This document shows, piece after piece, positions 1 through 6,508 of a DNA stretch of 8,021 nucleotides. The DNA is taken from NCBI GenBank assembly GCA_031256125.1, contig JAIRRE010000003.1, positions 1-8,021 on the forward strand. The letters run 5' to 3'. The position numbers and the translations under genes are program-made. The stretch is from Burkholderiaceae bacterium (GTDB lineage Bacteria > Pseudomonadota > Gammaproteobacteria > Burkholderiales > Burkholderiaceae_C). Numbering within the stretch: position 1 is the first letter of the stretch; each line of letters opens with the position of its first letter. Below the pieces are notes generated by a model. The model did no database searches, had not been told where the DNA came from, and was given only the letters and a program-made list of their open reading frames with translations.

Positions 1-780
1 GTTCTGCCCTACGGCGCGGATGCGCCGCTACCATTTTTCTGGGCTGGCGCGCTGCTACAAAGCTCGCCGCACAGCCAGCGACCGCCGGCGGGCACACTGC
101 CCGTGGTCATATTCCATTCGGCGGGGCAGCGGCTGGCGCTGCACGTCGATGAAGTGCTGGGCAATCAAGAAGTGGTCGTCAAGCCGCTGGGGTCGCAATT
201 GGCGCGCTTGCCCGGTTTGGTCGCGGTTACCGCGCTGGCATCCGGCGCGGTGGCGCTGATCTACAACCCGGTCGCCTTGGCCACCGTGTATGGCGCGCGG
301 GCCAAGGCATACGCCGCCAGCGCCGATCAACCCGCCGCAGCCGTGACCGGGGACGGGAGCACGAGCGCCGCTTCATCAAACGCCGCGTCGCGCGCGGAAA
401 GCCCACTGGTACTGGTGGTTGACGATTCCATCACCATGCGGCGCGTTACCCAGCGTTTGCTGCAACGCGATGGTTACCGTGTCGCGCTGGCTGCCGACGG
501 CTTGCAGGGGTTGGAGCAGTTGCAGAAGGAGCGCCCGGCAGTGGTCCTGTCCGACATCGAAATGCCACGCATGGATGGCTTTGATTTCGTGCGCAATATC
601 CGCGCCGACCAACGGCTGCGCGATCTACCCGTCATCATGATTACCTCGCGCATCGCCGAAAAACACCGCGAGCACGCCAGGGAACTGGGCGTGGACCACT
701 ACTTGGGCAAGCCCTATTCGGAAGAAGAACTGCTGACCTTGGTGCGTGACTATGCGCTAGCCGCTGCCGGGGCGGTGTGA
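1..780 (+). CDS. chpA: C-terminal part of a ChpA/PilL-type hybrid chemotaxis histidine kinase (5' end outside window)
   Basis: The frame is open from base 1 to the TGA at 778-780, giving 259 codons of a longer protein. Codons about 34-95 form a CheW-like (P5) domain with the typical run ALHVDEVLG followed by VVVKPLG, which in CheA-family kinases docks CheW and receptors. An Ala/Ser-rich linker (about 96-134) leads to a receiver domain (about 136-255). That domain has the acidic pair D141-D142, the phospho-acceptor D185 in LSDIEMPRMDG, T215 in MITSR and K237 in YLGKP, so the phosphorelay residues are complete. The receiver, with its DLPVIMITSR and KHRE segments, resembles the end of Pseudomonas ChpA, the kinase controlling type IV pilus twitching and cAMP. 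The histidine phosphotransfer and ATPase domains lie upstream and cannot be seen. It could be another CheA-receiver hybrid, but the family call is firm. Confidence 0.9.
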   Translation, partial: VLPYGADAPLPFFWAGALLQSSPHSQRPPAGTLPVVIFHSAGQRLALHVDEVLGNQEVVVKPLGSQLARLPGLVAVTALASGAVALIYNPVALATVYGARAKAYAASADQPAAAVTGDGSTSAASSNAASRAESPLVLVVDDSITMRRVTQRLLQRDGYRVALAADGLQGLEQLQKERPAVVLSDIEMPRMDGFDFVRNIRADQRLRDLPVIMITSRIAEKHREHARELGVDHYLGKPYSEEELLTLVRDYALAAAGAV

Positions 781-818
781 GGGGCTGCGGGTTGCCGGTT
801 GAGCAACAACAAGCGTGC

Positions 819-843
819 AGCGCGGAGGCGCTTTGGTTTATTT
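819..843 (+). terminator. Weak stem-loop plus T-rich stretch after the kinase gene
   Basis: Five GC-rich base pairs, AGCGC (819-823) with GCGCT (828-832), enclose a four-base loop. The T-rich but interrupted stretch TTTGGTTTATTT follows. It lies between the kinase stop and the next gene, where a terminator for a chp operon could be. The stem is short and the T tract is broken by GG, so it may only pause polymerase or be chance. The loop also contains the GGAG that might otherwise be read as a ribosome binding site. Confidence 0.2.
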
Positions 844-874
844 GGCGCCCCGTCCTTCCTATTACATCTACGCC

Positions 875-2047
875 ATGATTCTTACCGCCATCGTCATTGC
901 GTTGCTGCTCGATCAGATTCGCTCCGTCGAGCGTGACCATGCCGTTACCGGGCTGTTGCGGCGCTGGATACACGCCGCCGCCGAATATGTCGATGCTGGC
1001 GAGCGCAAACATGCGTGGTTGGCGTGGGCGCTGGCGGTGGCGGTCCCGGCGCTGGCCGCCGGACTGGCAGGCTGGGTGTGCGCGCGTGCGGCCGGCTGGT
1101 TCGGTCAGTTGGTCTGGAATGTGGTAGTGCTGTATTTCACGCTTGGCTTCCGGCAGTTCAGCTACCGCTACACCGCTATCCGCGACGCGCTGGCCCGGAG
1201 TGAGCAGGCCAAGGCGCGCGATTTGCTGGCGCAGTGGCAGGATGTCGAGGCCGAGCCATATGGTCAGCCGCCACGCGATAACACAGCTGCCAGGGCGTCA
1301 GCAGCGACGCAGGATGCCGCGCAGGGTGTGATCGCGCGCGGGGTTATCGGCCATGCCGTCCTTTCGGCCCACCGCTGCGTGTTCGGCGTGCTGTTCTGGT
1401 TTTGTTTGCTGGCGCTGCCCGGCCTCGCGCCCGCGGGCGCGGTGCTGTATCGCCAAGCCGAATTGGCTGCGCGCTACTGGCGGCACAAGGCGTACCAGAG
1501 CGACGCTACCGTCAGTCCGGGGTTGCTGGTGGTGTCTCAGACGGCCTGGGCGGTCATCGACTGGCTGCCCGCGCGCGTCACGGCGCTGGTGTTTGCCATC
1601 GTCGGCAATTTTGAGGATGCCATCGCTGCCTGGCGGCAACGCGACGCGGATGGTATCGGTAGTCACTCGGATGCGAGTGCAGACAACGATGCCATCGTAT
1701 TGGCCGCCGCCGCCGGGGCGCTCGGCCTGCGCTTGATGGATATTCGCGCCGAGCCGGGCGTGGCGCCTTCCCCGGCAGACAGCGCGGCAAAAACGGCGGC
1801 ATCCACGACGGTTGAATCCTGCCACGCCGACCTGGCCGATATGCACCAGCCGCCGCACCCGCCCGATTGGGAGCCCGCAACCCCGCTCGATGACGCGGCA
1901 TCCGCCAGCGCTGCCGACGCCTGCGCTTTATTCGGTGCGGAACCCGACCCGCGCCACTTCGCCCAAGTCGCGGGCTTGCTTTGGCGCAGCGTTGCGCTCT
2001 GGCTGCTGCTGCTGATTCTGCTCAGTCTGGCCCATGTGCTGGGTTAG
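875..2047 (+). CDS. CobD/CbiB-family, AmpE-like integral membrane protein
   Basis: A 390-residue membrane protein. Hydrophobic segments lie near residues 1-13, 47-70, 78-92, 168-191 and 371-387, with a partly hydrophobic segment at 222-246. The segments VVLYFTLGFRQF (84-95), GAVLYR (188-193) and IDWLPARVTALVFAIVGNFEDA (starting at 228) fit the CobD/CbiB-AmpE superfamily. Two hallmarks of true adenosylcobinamide-phosphate synthases are missing: the N-terminal DP...PHPV motif and the ENxxDG motif, whose place is taken by residues near 162-171. The C-terminal helix and the WLPAR region recall E. coli AmpE, a membrane protein tied to AmpC beta-lactamase control. A hydrophilic, Ala/Pro/Asp-rich stretch (about 292-365) precedes the last helix. 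I chose ATG 875 because it begins directly with a membrane helix, as in relatives. An in-frame GTG at 815 would add 20 polar or aromatic residues. No cobalamin genes are adjacent, so the function is unknown. Confidence 0.8.
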   Translation: MILTAIVIALLLDQIRSVERDHAVTGLLRRWIHAAAEYVDAGERKHAWLAWALAVAVPALAAGLAGWVCARAAGWFGQLVWNVVVLYFTLGFRQFSYRYTAIRDALARSEQAKARDLLAQWQDVEAEPYGQPPRDNTAARASAATQDAAQGVIARGVIGHAVLSAHRCVFGVLFWFCLLALPGLAPAGAVLYRQAELAARYWRHKAYQSDATVSPGLLVVSQTAWAVIDWLPARVTALVFAIVGNFEDAIAAWRQRDADGIGSHSDASADNDAIVLAAAAGALGLRLMDIRAEPGVAPSPADSAAKTAASTTVESCHADLADMHQPPHPPDWEPATPLDDAASASAADACALFGAEPDPRHFAQVAGLLWRSVALWLLLLILLSLAHVLG

Positions 2048-2110
2048 GACAATGCTGGACAAGTCCGACGCGGCTGGCGCAGACCGCATCAGGGGTTGCC
2101 TCAACTCCGG

Positions 2111-2122
2111 TTTGCGCGCAAA
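2111..2122. repeat. Perfect 12-base palindrome upstream of the HugZ-like gene
   Basis: TTTGCGCGCAAA reads the same on both strands and sits 17 bases before the proposed ATG at 2140, in the 92-base gap after the AmpE-like gene. Its position just upstream of the ribosome binding site would suit a small operator. One copy of a GC-rich-core palindrome in a GC-rich genome can also be chance. No second copy was noticed in the window. Confidence 0.35.
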
Positions 2123-2129
2123 GCGCCAG

Positions 2130-2137
2130 AGGAGGGG
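2130..2137 (+). promoter_or_regulatory. Strong Shine-Dalgarno deciding the start of the HugZ-like gene
   Basis: AGGAGGGG, followed by TA and then ATG at 2140, is the best match to the anti-Shine-Dalgarno in this window. It supports translation from 2140 rather than from the in-frame ATG at 2209, which has no purine-rich stretch at the right distance. Confidence 0.7.
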
Positions 2138-2139
2138 TA

Positions 2140-2703
2140 ATGGATTCCGACAAACGCGGAGCATCCAGTAGTTGTAAACACAGACCCACGTTAACATTTG
2201 ACGTCATCATGTCCCATCTGCCTCGTCTTGGACACGCCTTGCGCGCGTTGCTGCAATCGCGCCGCGCCGCCGCTCTTGCCACGCTGGGAGTCGGTGATGG
2301 CGAGCCGTTCGTGTCGATGACGCCCTACGCCATCGACGCGGCGCAGCGGTGTCTGGTGATCCACGTCAGCGGTCTGGCGGCGCACACCGCCAACATGGCC
2401 GCGCATCCGCGCGTAAGCGTACTCGTCGCGGCGGGCGAGACAGCCCAAGCCCCGGTGCATGACTTGGCGCGCGTGACGCTGGAGGGCATCGCCCGCACGC
2501 CTGCGCCCGAGTCGCCCGAACATGCCTCGGCGCGCGCGGCCTATCTGGCACGCTTCCCGGACGCGGAAATGATGACGGCGTTGCCGGATTTTCGCTTCGT
2601 CACCCTTGCCATCATCGGCGCGCGCCAAGTCGCCGGTTTTGGCGTGGCGCGCTCAGTTACGCCAGAGGAGATAGCGAAAATTCTGGCCGATGACAGCGTG
2701 TGA
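2140..2703 (+). CDS. HugZ-like protein of the pyridoxamine 5'-phosphate oxidase (FMN split-barrel) family
   Basis: A 187-residue soluble protein. The conserved domain starts near residue 30 with RRAAALATL (41-49), followed by GEPFVSMTPYAID (54-66), HVSGLAAHTANMAAHPRVSVL (from 75) and VTLEGIA (112-118). It ends with FRFVTLAIIGARQVAGFGVA (151-170), a layout typical of small FMN- or haem-binding split barrels called HugZ or pyridoxamine 5'-phosphate oxidase-related. Relatives include haem-degrading oxygenases and flavin reductases, and the substrate cannot be read from sequence. It is not the biosynthetic PdxH enzyme, which has a different conserved C-terminus. The start at 2140 is chosen for its strong Shine-Dalgarno and adds 23 residues before the alternative ATG at 2209, where the conserved domain is about to begin. 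The gene follows the AmpE-like gene by 92 bases and converges on maf. Confidence 0.8.
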   Translation: MDSDKRGASSSCKHRPTLTFDVIMSHLPRLGHALRALLQSRRAAALATLGVGDGEPFVSMTPYAIDAAQRCLVIHVSGLAAHTANMAAHPRVSVLVAAGETAQAPVHDLARVTLEGIARTPAPESPEHASARAAYLARFPDAEMMTALPDFRFVTLAIIGARQVAGFGVARSVTPEEIAKILADDSV

Positions 2704-2884
2704 AGTTGATCGCATCCACAAATGGCGGGCAAACGCGGGTAGCGCGGTTGAACTGCCCGGCCAGGGCCGGTTGCGGCGGCGGACAGGCGTCGAAATAAGC
2801 GGTGATGCCGCCAACGGAAGCAGCAGGTGAGAGCCGCTTTTTGCGCGCTGATATAGCCATAGCGGTGCGCCGATTGCATCCCGG
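2704..2884. other. Convergent intergenic region, no convincing gene
   Basis: These 181 bases lie between the stops of the HugZ-like gene (plus) and maf (minus). CCGGCC (2757-2762) and GGCCGG (2765-2770) form a compact GC stem-loop without a T tract. AAGCGG (2797-2802) can pair with CCGCTT (2834-2839) just before a T run ending at 2842, but the loop is about 30 bases, so it is only a weak terminator candidate for the plus strand. On the minus strand a 67-codon frame (2657-2860) crosses the gap and overlaps the HugZ-like gene. It has no ribosome binding site and no recognisable domain, so I do not call it a gene. Confidence 0.5.
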
Positions 2885-3475
2885 TCACGGCAACAACACG
2901 CCGGCGGCGCGCAGCAAGCGCGCGGTGCGGATCAGCGGCAAACCGATCAGCGCCGTGGGGTCGTCGCTGACGATGGCCTCGGTCAGCGCGATACCCAGCC
3001 CCTCGCTTTTGGCGCTGCCCGCGCAATCGTAGGGCTGCTCGGTGCGCAGGTAGCGCTCGATTTCGTCGGCGGCGAGCGTGCGGAATCTCACTTCGACGGC
3101 GGCCATATCTTGTCCGACATATCCCGTCGCTTGACAGACCGCGGCGATAGCGGTCTGGAATACCACGCGCTGACCACTCATGCGCGCCAACTGCGCGGCG
3201 GCGCGTTCATGTGTGCCAGGTTTTCCTAAGGCCGCGCCGTTGAGATCGGCCACTTGATCCGAGCCGATGACCAGGGCTTGTGGATGGCGCGCCGCCACCG
3301 CCCACGCCTTGGCCAGGGCCAACCGTTGTGCCAGCGCGCGCGGCAATTCGCCGGGCAGCGGTGTTTCGTCAACCTCCGGCGCGGCGGTGTCGAACGGGAT
3401 TTGCAAGCGCGCGAGCAACTCACGCCGGTAGCGCGAGGTGGATCCGAGAATCAGAGAGCGGGGCGGGGCGAACAT
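2885..3475 (-). CDS. maf: Maf-family nucleotide pyrophosphatase, YceF type (7-methyl-GTP pyrophosphatase)
   Basis: A 196-residue protein close in length and motif order to E. coli YceF. The N-terminal substrate loop is LILGSTSRYRRELL (8-21), followed by APEVDET (32-38). The catalytic aspartate is D73 in VIGSDQV (69-75), and a lysine sits in GKP (84-86). CAGSAKSEGLGI (151-162) and DPTALIGLPL (172-181) complete the set. Maf enzymes remove pyrophosphate from non-canonical or modified nucleotides. The YceF branch acts on 7-methyl-GTP, and the match to YceF throughout (APEVDETP, GSDQV, CAGS-KSEG-GI) supports that branch over the dTTP/UTP-cleaving YhdE branch. The start at 3475 gives the expected N-terminus. 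Upstream on this strand there is only AAGAGA as a weak ribosome binding site. The gene is divergent from yceD across 26 bases, a pairing also seen in other betaproteobacteria. Confidence 0.93.
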   Translation of the reverse strand: MFAPPRSLILGSTSRYRRELLARLQIPFDTAAPEVDETPLPGELPRALAQRLALAKAWAVAARHPQALVIGSDQVADLNGAALGKPGTHERAAAQLARMSGQRVVFQTAIAAVCQATGYVGQDMAAVEVRFRTLAADEIERYLRTEQPYDCAGSAKSEGLGIALTEAIVSDDPTALIGLPLIRTARLLRAAGVLLP

Positions 3476-3501
3476 GGCGGGATTCTCTTACACTGCCTTA
3501 C

Positions 3502-4107
3502 ATGTCTTCCCATATTTCCGAACCGTTTGATGCCCGCCATCTCGATATCGCCCGCTTTGCCGCTGTACAGGGCGCGCTGGCGAGCGCGGCGGCGCTGACG
3601 GATTTTCCCAGGCTGGCCGATGATGTGGCGGCGCAGACCATCGCCGCTGATGCGCCGGTGATGATCGACTGGCAGGCGCAGGGGTTGATGCGCCGCGACA
3701 TCGGGCTGGGGGATGGCATTGCGCGCGTGGCGTTGCATTTGTCCGCGCGCGCGCGCCTGCCGCTGGTTTGCCAGCGTTGCTTGCAACCGGTGTGGACGGA
3801 GGTTGCGGTGGACCGGCATTTCCTGTTCGCGCAGGATGAGACGCAAGCGGCGCAACTGGACGAGCACGCGCAAGATGATGTGCTGGTCCTTTCCCGGCGT
3901 TTCGACTTGCATGGCCTGATCGAGGACGAGTTGCTGTTGGCGCTGCCGCTGGCGCCGCGCCATGACCACTGTCCGGGAGCACAACCGCTGCCAGCGCGGG
4001 ACGCGGGTTTGGACGCGGCTGCCACAGACAAGCGTCACCCCTTCGTAGCGCTGGCGGCGCTCAGGGAACGCAGGCAGCCGTCCGAGGACGGACCAGACGA
4101 TTTATAA
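3502..4107 (+). CDS. yceD: YceD (DUF177) 23S rRNA accumulation protein
   Basis: A 201-residue protein of the DUF177/YceD family. The hallmarks are LPLVCQRCLQPV (87-97) with the C90-x2-C93 pair, FDLHGLIEDELLLALPLAPRHDHC (from 134) with a further cysteine at 157, and the C-terminal KRHPFVALAAL (177-187). YceD homologues in E. coli and plants are needed for normal 23S rRNA accumulation, and the gene is nearly always joined to rpmF, as here with a 33-base gap. The frame continues upstream to 3280, but that part overlaps maf on the opposite strand. ATG 3502 gives the family N-terminus and lies just beyond the maf start. No Shine-Dalgarno is visible before it. The 3' end carries an inverted repeat and a -10-like hexamer that overlaps the stop codon. 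Confidence 0.9.
   Translation: MSSHISEPFDARHLDIARFAAVQGALASAAALTDFPRLADDVAAQTIAADAPVMIDWQAQGLMRRDIGLGDGIARVALHLSARARLPLVCQRCLQPVWTEVAVDRHFLFAQDETQAAQLDEHAQDDVLVLSRRFDLHGLIEDELLLALPLAPRHDHCPGAQPLPARDAGLDAAATDKRHPFVALAALRERRQPSEDGPDDL
4078..4091. repeat. Inverted repeat at the 3' end of yceD
   Basis: CCGTCC (4078-4083) and GGACGG (4086-4091) are perfect complements separated by two bases. As RNA this would be a five-pair stem with a CGAG tetraloop. It lies within the last ten codons of yceD, close to where a -35 box would sit for the -10-like hexamer at 4103. It could be an operator, an mRNA-stabilising hairpin, or chance. Confidence 0.35.
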
Positions 4108-4108
4108 T
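4103..4108 (+). promoter_or_regulatory. Candidate -10 element for rpmF
   Basis: TATAAT, a perfect sigma-70 -10 hexamer, overlaps the yceD stop codon in a locally AT-rich stretch. A transcript from it would begin about 25 bases before the rpmF ATG. No good TTGACA-like -35 box lies at the usual distance, so a promoter here would be weak or activator-dependent. rpmF is otherwise read through from yceD. Confidence 0.35.
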
Positions 4109-4140
4109 CAACAACTTCGCGTTAATTTTCAGGAGCCCTT

Positions 4141-4335
4141 ATGGCCGTTCAGCAAAACAAAAAATCGCCCTCCAAGCGGGGCATGCACCGTTCGCACAAC
4201 GCATTGTCGGCGCCAGGCATTGCGGTGGAACCGACCTCCGGCGAGATACATCTGCGCCACCACATCAGCCCCAATGGCTATTATCGAGGCCGCCAGGTCA
4301 TCAAGCTCAAGAGCCAAGAGGCGGACGAAGCGTAA
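4141..4335 (+). CDS. rpmF: 50S ribosomal protein L32
   Basis: A 64-residue basic protein. The start [19 protein letters not shown] and the core [19 protein letters not shown] (from residue 33) match bacterial L32, with E. coli L32 at 57 residues. It is a structural protein of the large ribosomal subunit, bound near the peptidyl-transferase side. It has no cysteines, so it is the zinc-independent (C-minus) form, as in E. coli. A clear AGGAG (4131-4135) lies five bases before the ATG. The longer acidic tail after VIKLK is a small extension. The gene follows yceD by 33 bases, and an intrinsic terminator follows about 50 bases after its stop, so yceD-rpmF may form a unit partly separate from the lipid genes. 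Confidence 0.97.
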   Translation: MAVQQNKKSPSKRGMHRSHNALSAPGIAVEPTSGEIHLRHHISPNGYYRGRQVIKLKSQEADEA

Positions 4336-4345
4336 CACGTCGCAA

Positions 4346-4351
4346 TATAAT
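4346..4351 (+). promoter_or_regulatory. Candidate -10 element in AT-rich gap between rpmF and plsX
   Basis: A second perfect TATAAT lies in the AT-rich stretch 4344-4384, a clear compositional break from the GC-rich surroundings. A transcript from here would start about 30 bases before the terminator stem at 4387, so reaching plsX would need read-through. No convincing -35 box is found at 16-18 bases, since the corresponding bases fall in the GC-rich end of rpmF. The AT richness alone could produce this match. Confidence 0.25.
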
Positions 4352-4386
4352 TAATTTTGTTAGCTATTTTTACAGTTATATGAACA

Positions 4387-4416
4387 TGCCCGGTTGAACA
4401 AACCGGGCAGTTTTTT
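4387..4416 (+). terminator. Rho-independent terminator/attenuator between rpmF and plsX
   Basis: TGCCCGGTT (4387-4395) and AACCGGGCA (4401-4409) form a perfect nine-pair GC-rich stem around a five-base loop (GAACA). After one G, six T residues follow (4411-4416). This is a textbook intrinsic terminator for the plus strand. It stops yceD-rpmF transcripts and ends only ten bases before the plsX ATG, so read-through or an unmarked downstream start would be required for plsX expression. Confidence 0.88.
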
Positions 4417-4426
4417 GGGGTAATTG

Positions 4427-5494
4427 ATGATCGTTTTGGCGGTGGACTGCATGGGTGGAGATCACGGGGTGTCTGTGACGCTGCCCGCATGTCGCCAGTT
4501 TTTGGATTCCACGCCAGACGCGACCCTGCTGCTGGTGGGCAATTCGCCCGATCTGGACGCTTTTCAACATTCGCGCGCGCGCATCGTTTCCGCCACCGAG
4601 GTGGTGACGATGGAGGATGCCATTGAAGTGGCTTTGCGCAAGAAAAAAGATTCGTCAATGCGGGTGGCGATCCAGCAGGTCAAGGACGGCGCGGCGCAGG
4701 TAGCGGTTTCGGCGGGCAATACCGGCGCCTTGATGGCCATTGCACGTTACCTGCTCAAGACCATGCCCGGTATCGATCGGCCAGCCATTGCCTCGCAACT
4801 GCCCAACATGAAAGGCGGCGTGACCACGGTGCTGGACCTGGGCGCCAATGTCGATTGCAGTGCCGAACACTTGCTGCAATTTGCGGTAATGGGGTCGGCT
4901 CTGGTGTCTGTGCTTCATAATGATCCCGAACCGACGGTGGGCCTGCTCAATATCGGCGAAGAGGCGATCAAGGGCAGCGAGGTTATCAAGCGCGCAGGCG
5001 AGCTACTGCGCGCCGCCGCCAAGGCGGGCGACCTGAATTTTGTGGGTAACGTCGAAGGCAATGACATTTTCAAGGGTACCGCCGACATCGTGGTGTGCGA
5101 CGGGTTTGTGGGTAACGCGGTGATCAAAACCATTGAGGGAACGGCGACCATGATCGGCAGCTTGCTGCGACGGGAATTCACGCGCAACCTGTTCAACCGG
5201 CTAGCGGCGCTGCTAGCGTTGCCCGCCATGCGCGGCCTCAAAAGTCGCATGGATCATCGACGCTACAACGGCGCGCCGCTGTTGGGTTTGCGCGGACTGG
5301 TGTTCAAAAGCCACGGTTCGGCGGATGTCATGGCGTTTGGTTGCGCTTTGAAGTATGCCTATGATGCGGCTCGAAACCAGTTGCTCGAACGGGTGCAGAT
5401 GCGCGTTGCCCATGCCGCGCCGTTGCTGGCACCGGATGCGCAGGCTGCCGCCGCCATGCAGGTTGCGCCGTCGGCATCTGGAGTGGTCGACTAA
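4427..5494 (+). CDS. plsX: Phosphate acyltransferase PlsX (acyl-ACP:phosphate acyltransferase)
   Basis: A 355-residue protein of usual PlsX length. Motifs in order are [10 protein letters not shown] (5-14), SAGNTGA (95-101), LDLGAN (136-141), NIGEEAIKG (175-183), GNVEGNDIF (207-215), DGFVGN (225-230), GAPLLGLRG (282-290) and SHGSAD (295-300). PlsX is a peripheral membrane enzyme that turns acyl-ACP and phosphate into acyl-phosphate, the donor used by PlsY for the first glycerol-3-phosphate acylation of phospholipid synthesis. The last 25 or so residues are an Ala-rich variable tail. ATG 4427 gives the family start MIVLAVD, and an in-frame TTG at 4424 is less likely. The only ribosome-binding signal is GGGG (4417-4420), directly next to the terminator T tract. 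fabH follows after 27 bases. Confidence 0.96.
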   Translation: MIVLAVDCMGGDHGVSVTLPACRQFLDSTPDATLLLVGNSPDLDAFQHSRARIVSATEVVTMEDAIEVALRKKKDSSMRVAIQQVKDGAAQVAVSAGNTGALMAIARYLLKTMPGIDRPAIASQLPNMKGGVTTVLDLGANVDCSAEHLLQFAVMGSALVSVLHNDPEPTVGLLNIGEEAIKGSEVIKRAGELLRAAAKAGDLNFVGNVEGNDIFKGTADIVVCDGFVGNAVIKTIEGTATMIGSLLRREFTRNLFNRLAALLALPAMRGLKSRMDHRRYNGAPLLGLRGLVFKSHGSADVMAFGCALKYAYDAARNQLLERVQMRVAHAAPLLAPDAQAAAAMQVAPSASGVVD

Positions 5495-5521
5495 CCGGGT
5501 ACCGATTACTTTTCTTTTCCC

Positions 5522-6502
5522 ATGACGCGACGCTATTCCCGAATTGCCGGCACCGGCAGCTTTTTGCCTCCGCGGCGCGTGACCAATGCCGAGCTGGCGG
5601 CCGATTTGGCACGGTGCGGCATCGAGACCTCCGACGAATGGATCGTCGAGCGCACTGGCATTCGCGCGCGGCACTTCGCCGATCCCGATGTAGCGAGCAG
5701 CGACCTGGGCGCCGAGGCCGCGCGGCGCGCGCTGGCGGCGGCGGGCGTGCAACCCGGCGAGATTGACCTGATCATCGTGGCGACCTCCACCCCGGACGTG
5801 GTATTTCCTTCCACCGCCGCGATCCTGCAACACAAATTGGGCATCGCCGGTTGTCCGGCCTTTGACGTGCAGGCGGTGTGCAGCGGCTTCATTCATGCGC
5901 TGGCGGTTGCCGACGCAATGATCCAGAGCGGCGCGGCCAGCAAGTCGCTGGTGGTCGGCGCGGAGGTGTTCAGCCGTATCCTCGATTTCAGCGACCGTAC
6001 CACCTGCGTGCTGTTTGGCGACGGCGCGGGCGCTGTGATACTGGAGGCCAGCGGCTGGCCTGGTATTTTGGCGACCGACTTGCATGCCGACGGCGGGCTG
6101 GTCAATATCCTGTGCGTTCCGGGTAATGTTGCGGGCGGACGGGTGTTGGGCGACCCGTTCGTCAGAATGGAAGGGCAGTTGGTGTTCAAGCACGCCATCA
6201 CGGTACTCGGCGAAACCGCGCGCGCCGTGCTTGCCAAGGCTGGCAAGACCGAGGCCGATATTGACTGGCTGGTGCCGCACCAGGCCAACATCCGCATCAT
6301 GCTGGGATCGGCCAAAAAATTACACCTGCCACCCGAAAAGATGATCGTGACGGTCGATCAACACGGCAACACCTCGGCGGCGTCGGTACCGCTGGCGCTT
6401 GACAGCGGCGTGCGCGCCGGGCAGATCAAACGCGGTCAGACCCTGCTGCTCGAAGCCGTGGGCGGCGGCCTGACTTGGGGGGCGGTACTGGCCGTGTTCT
6501 GA
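5522..6502 (+). CDS. fabH: Beta-ketoacyl-ACP synthase III
   Basis: A 326-residue thiolase-fold enzyme that condenses acetyl-CoA with malonyl-ACP to start type II fatty acid synthesis. The catalytic triad is complete: C120 in AVCSGF, H253 in VPHQAN and N283 in [10 protein letters not shown]. Further family signs are [14 protein letters not shown] (37-50), IIVATSTPD (84-92), LFGDGAGAV (164-172) and the closing [10 protein letters not shown]. FabH is the step at which product feedback sets the initiation rate in many bacteria. The start gives [16 protein letters not shown], as in relatives. No Shine-Dalgarno precedes it, and the leader is a pyrimidine run (TTTTCTTTTCCC). It follows plsX by 27 bases, which indicates co-transcription. 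An imperfect hairpin lies just after its stop. Confidence 0.97.
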   Translation: MTRRYSRIAGTGSFLPPRRVTNAELAADLARCGIETSDEWIVERTGIRARHFADPDVASSDLGAEAARRALAAAGVQPGEIDLIIVATSTPDVVFPSTAAILQHKLGIAGCPAFDVQAVCSGFIHALAVADAMIQSGAASKSLVVGAEVFSRILDFSDRTTCVLFGDGAGAVILEASGWPGILATDLHADGGLVNILCVPGNVAGGRVLGDPFVRMEGQLVFKHAITVLGETARAVLAKAGKTEADIDWLVPHQANIRIMLGSAKKLHLPPEKMIVTVDQHGNTSAASVPLALDSGVRAGQIKRGQTLLLEAVGGGLTWGAVLAVF

Positions 6503-6508
6503 GTTTTT

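Noticed and set aside
815..874. Upstream GTG/TTG starts for the AmpE-like gene, with GGAGG at 824-828
   Set aside because: The extension lacks membrane-protein character, the purine motif sits inside a hairpin, and ATG 875 starts directly with the first hydrophobic helix.
2657..2860. Minus-strand 67-codon frame spanning the convergent gap, partly with G/C-rich third positions
   Set aside because: It overlaps the 3' end of the HugZ-like gene, has no ribosome binding site, and shows no domain or motif I recognise. Codon bias in GC-rich DNA often arises by chance on the opposite strand.
3744..3756. Alternating CG run inside yceD
   Set aside because: It encodes the family sequence SARARL in frame and is a normal result of Ala/Arg codons in a GC-rich genome. 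No evidence supports a Z-DNA or phase-variation role.
5213..6280. Long minus-strand open frame opposite fabH and the end of plsX
   Set aside because: It is a shadow of fabH and plsX, both of which have complete catalytic motifs. The reverse frame shows no recognisable domain.
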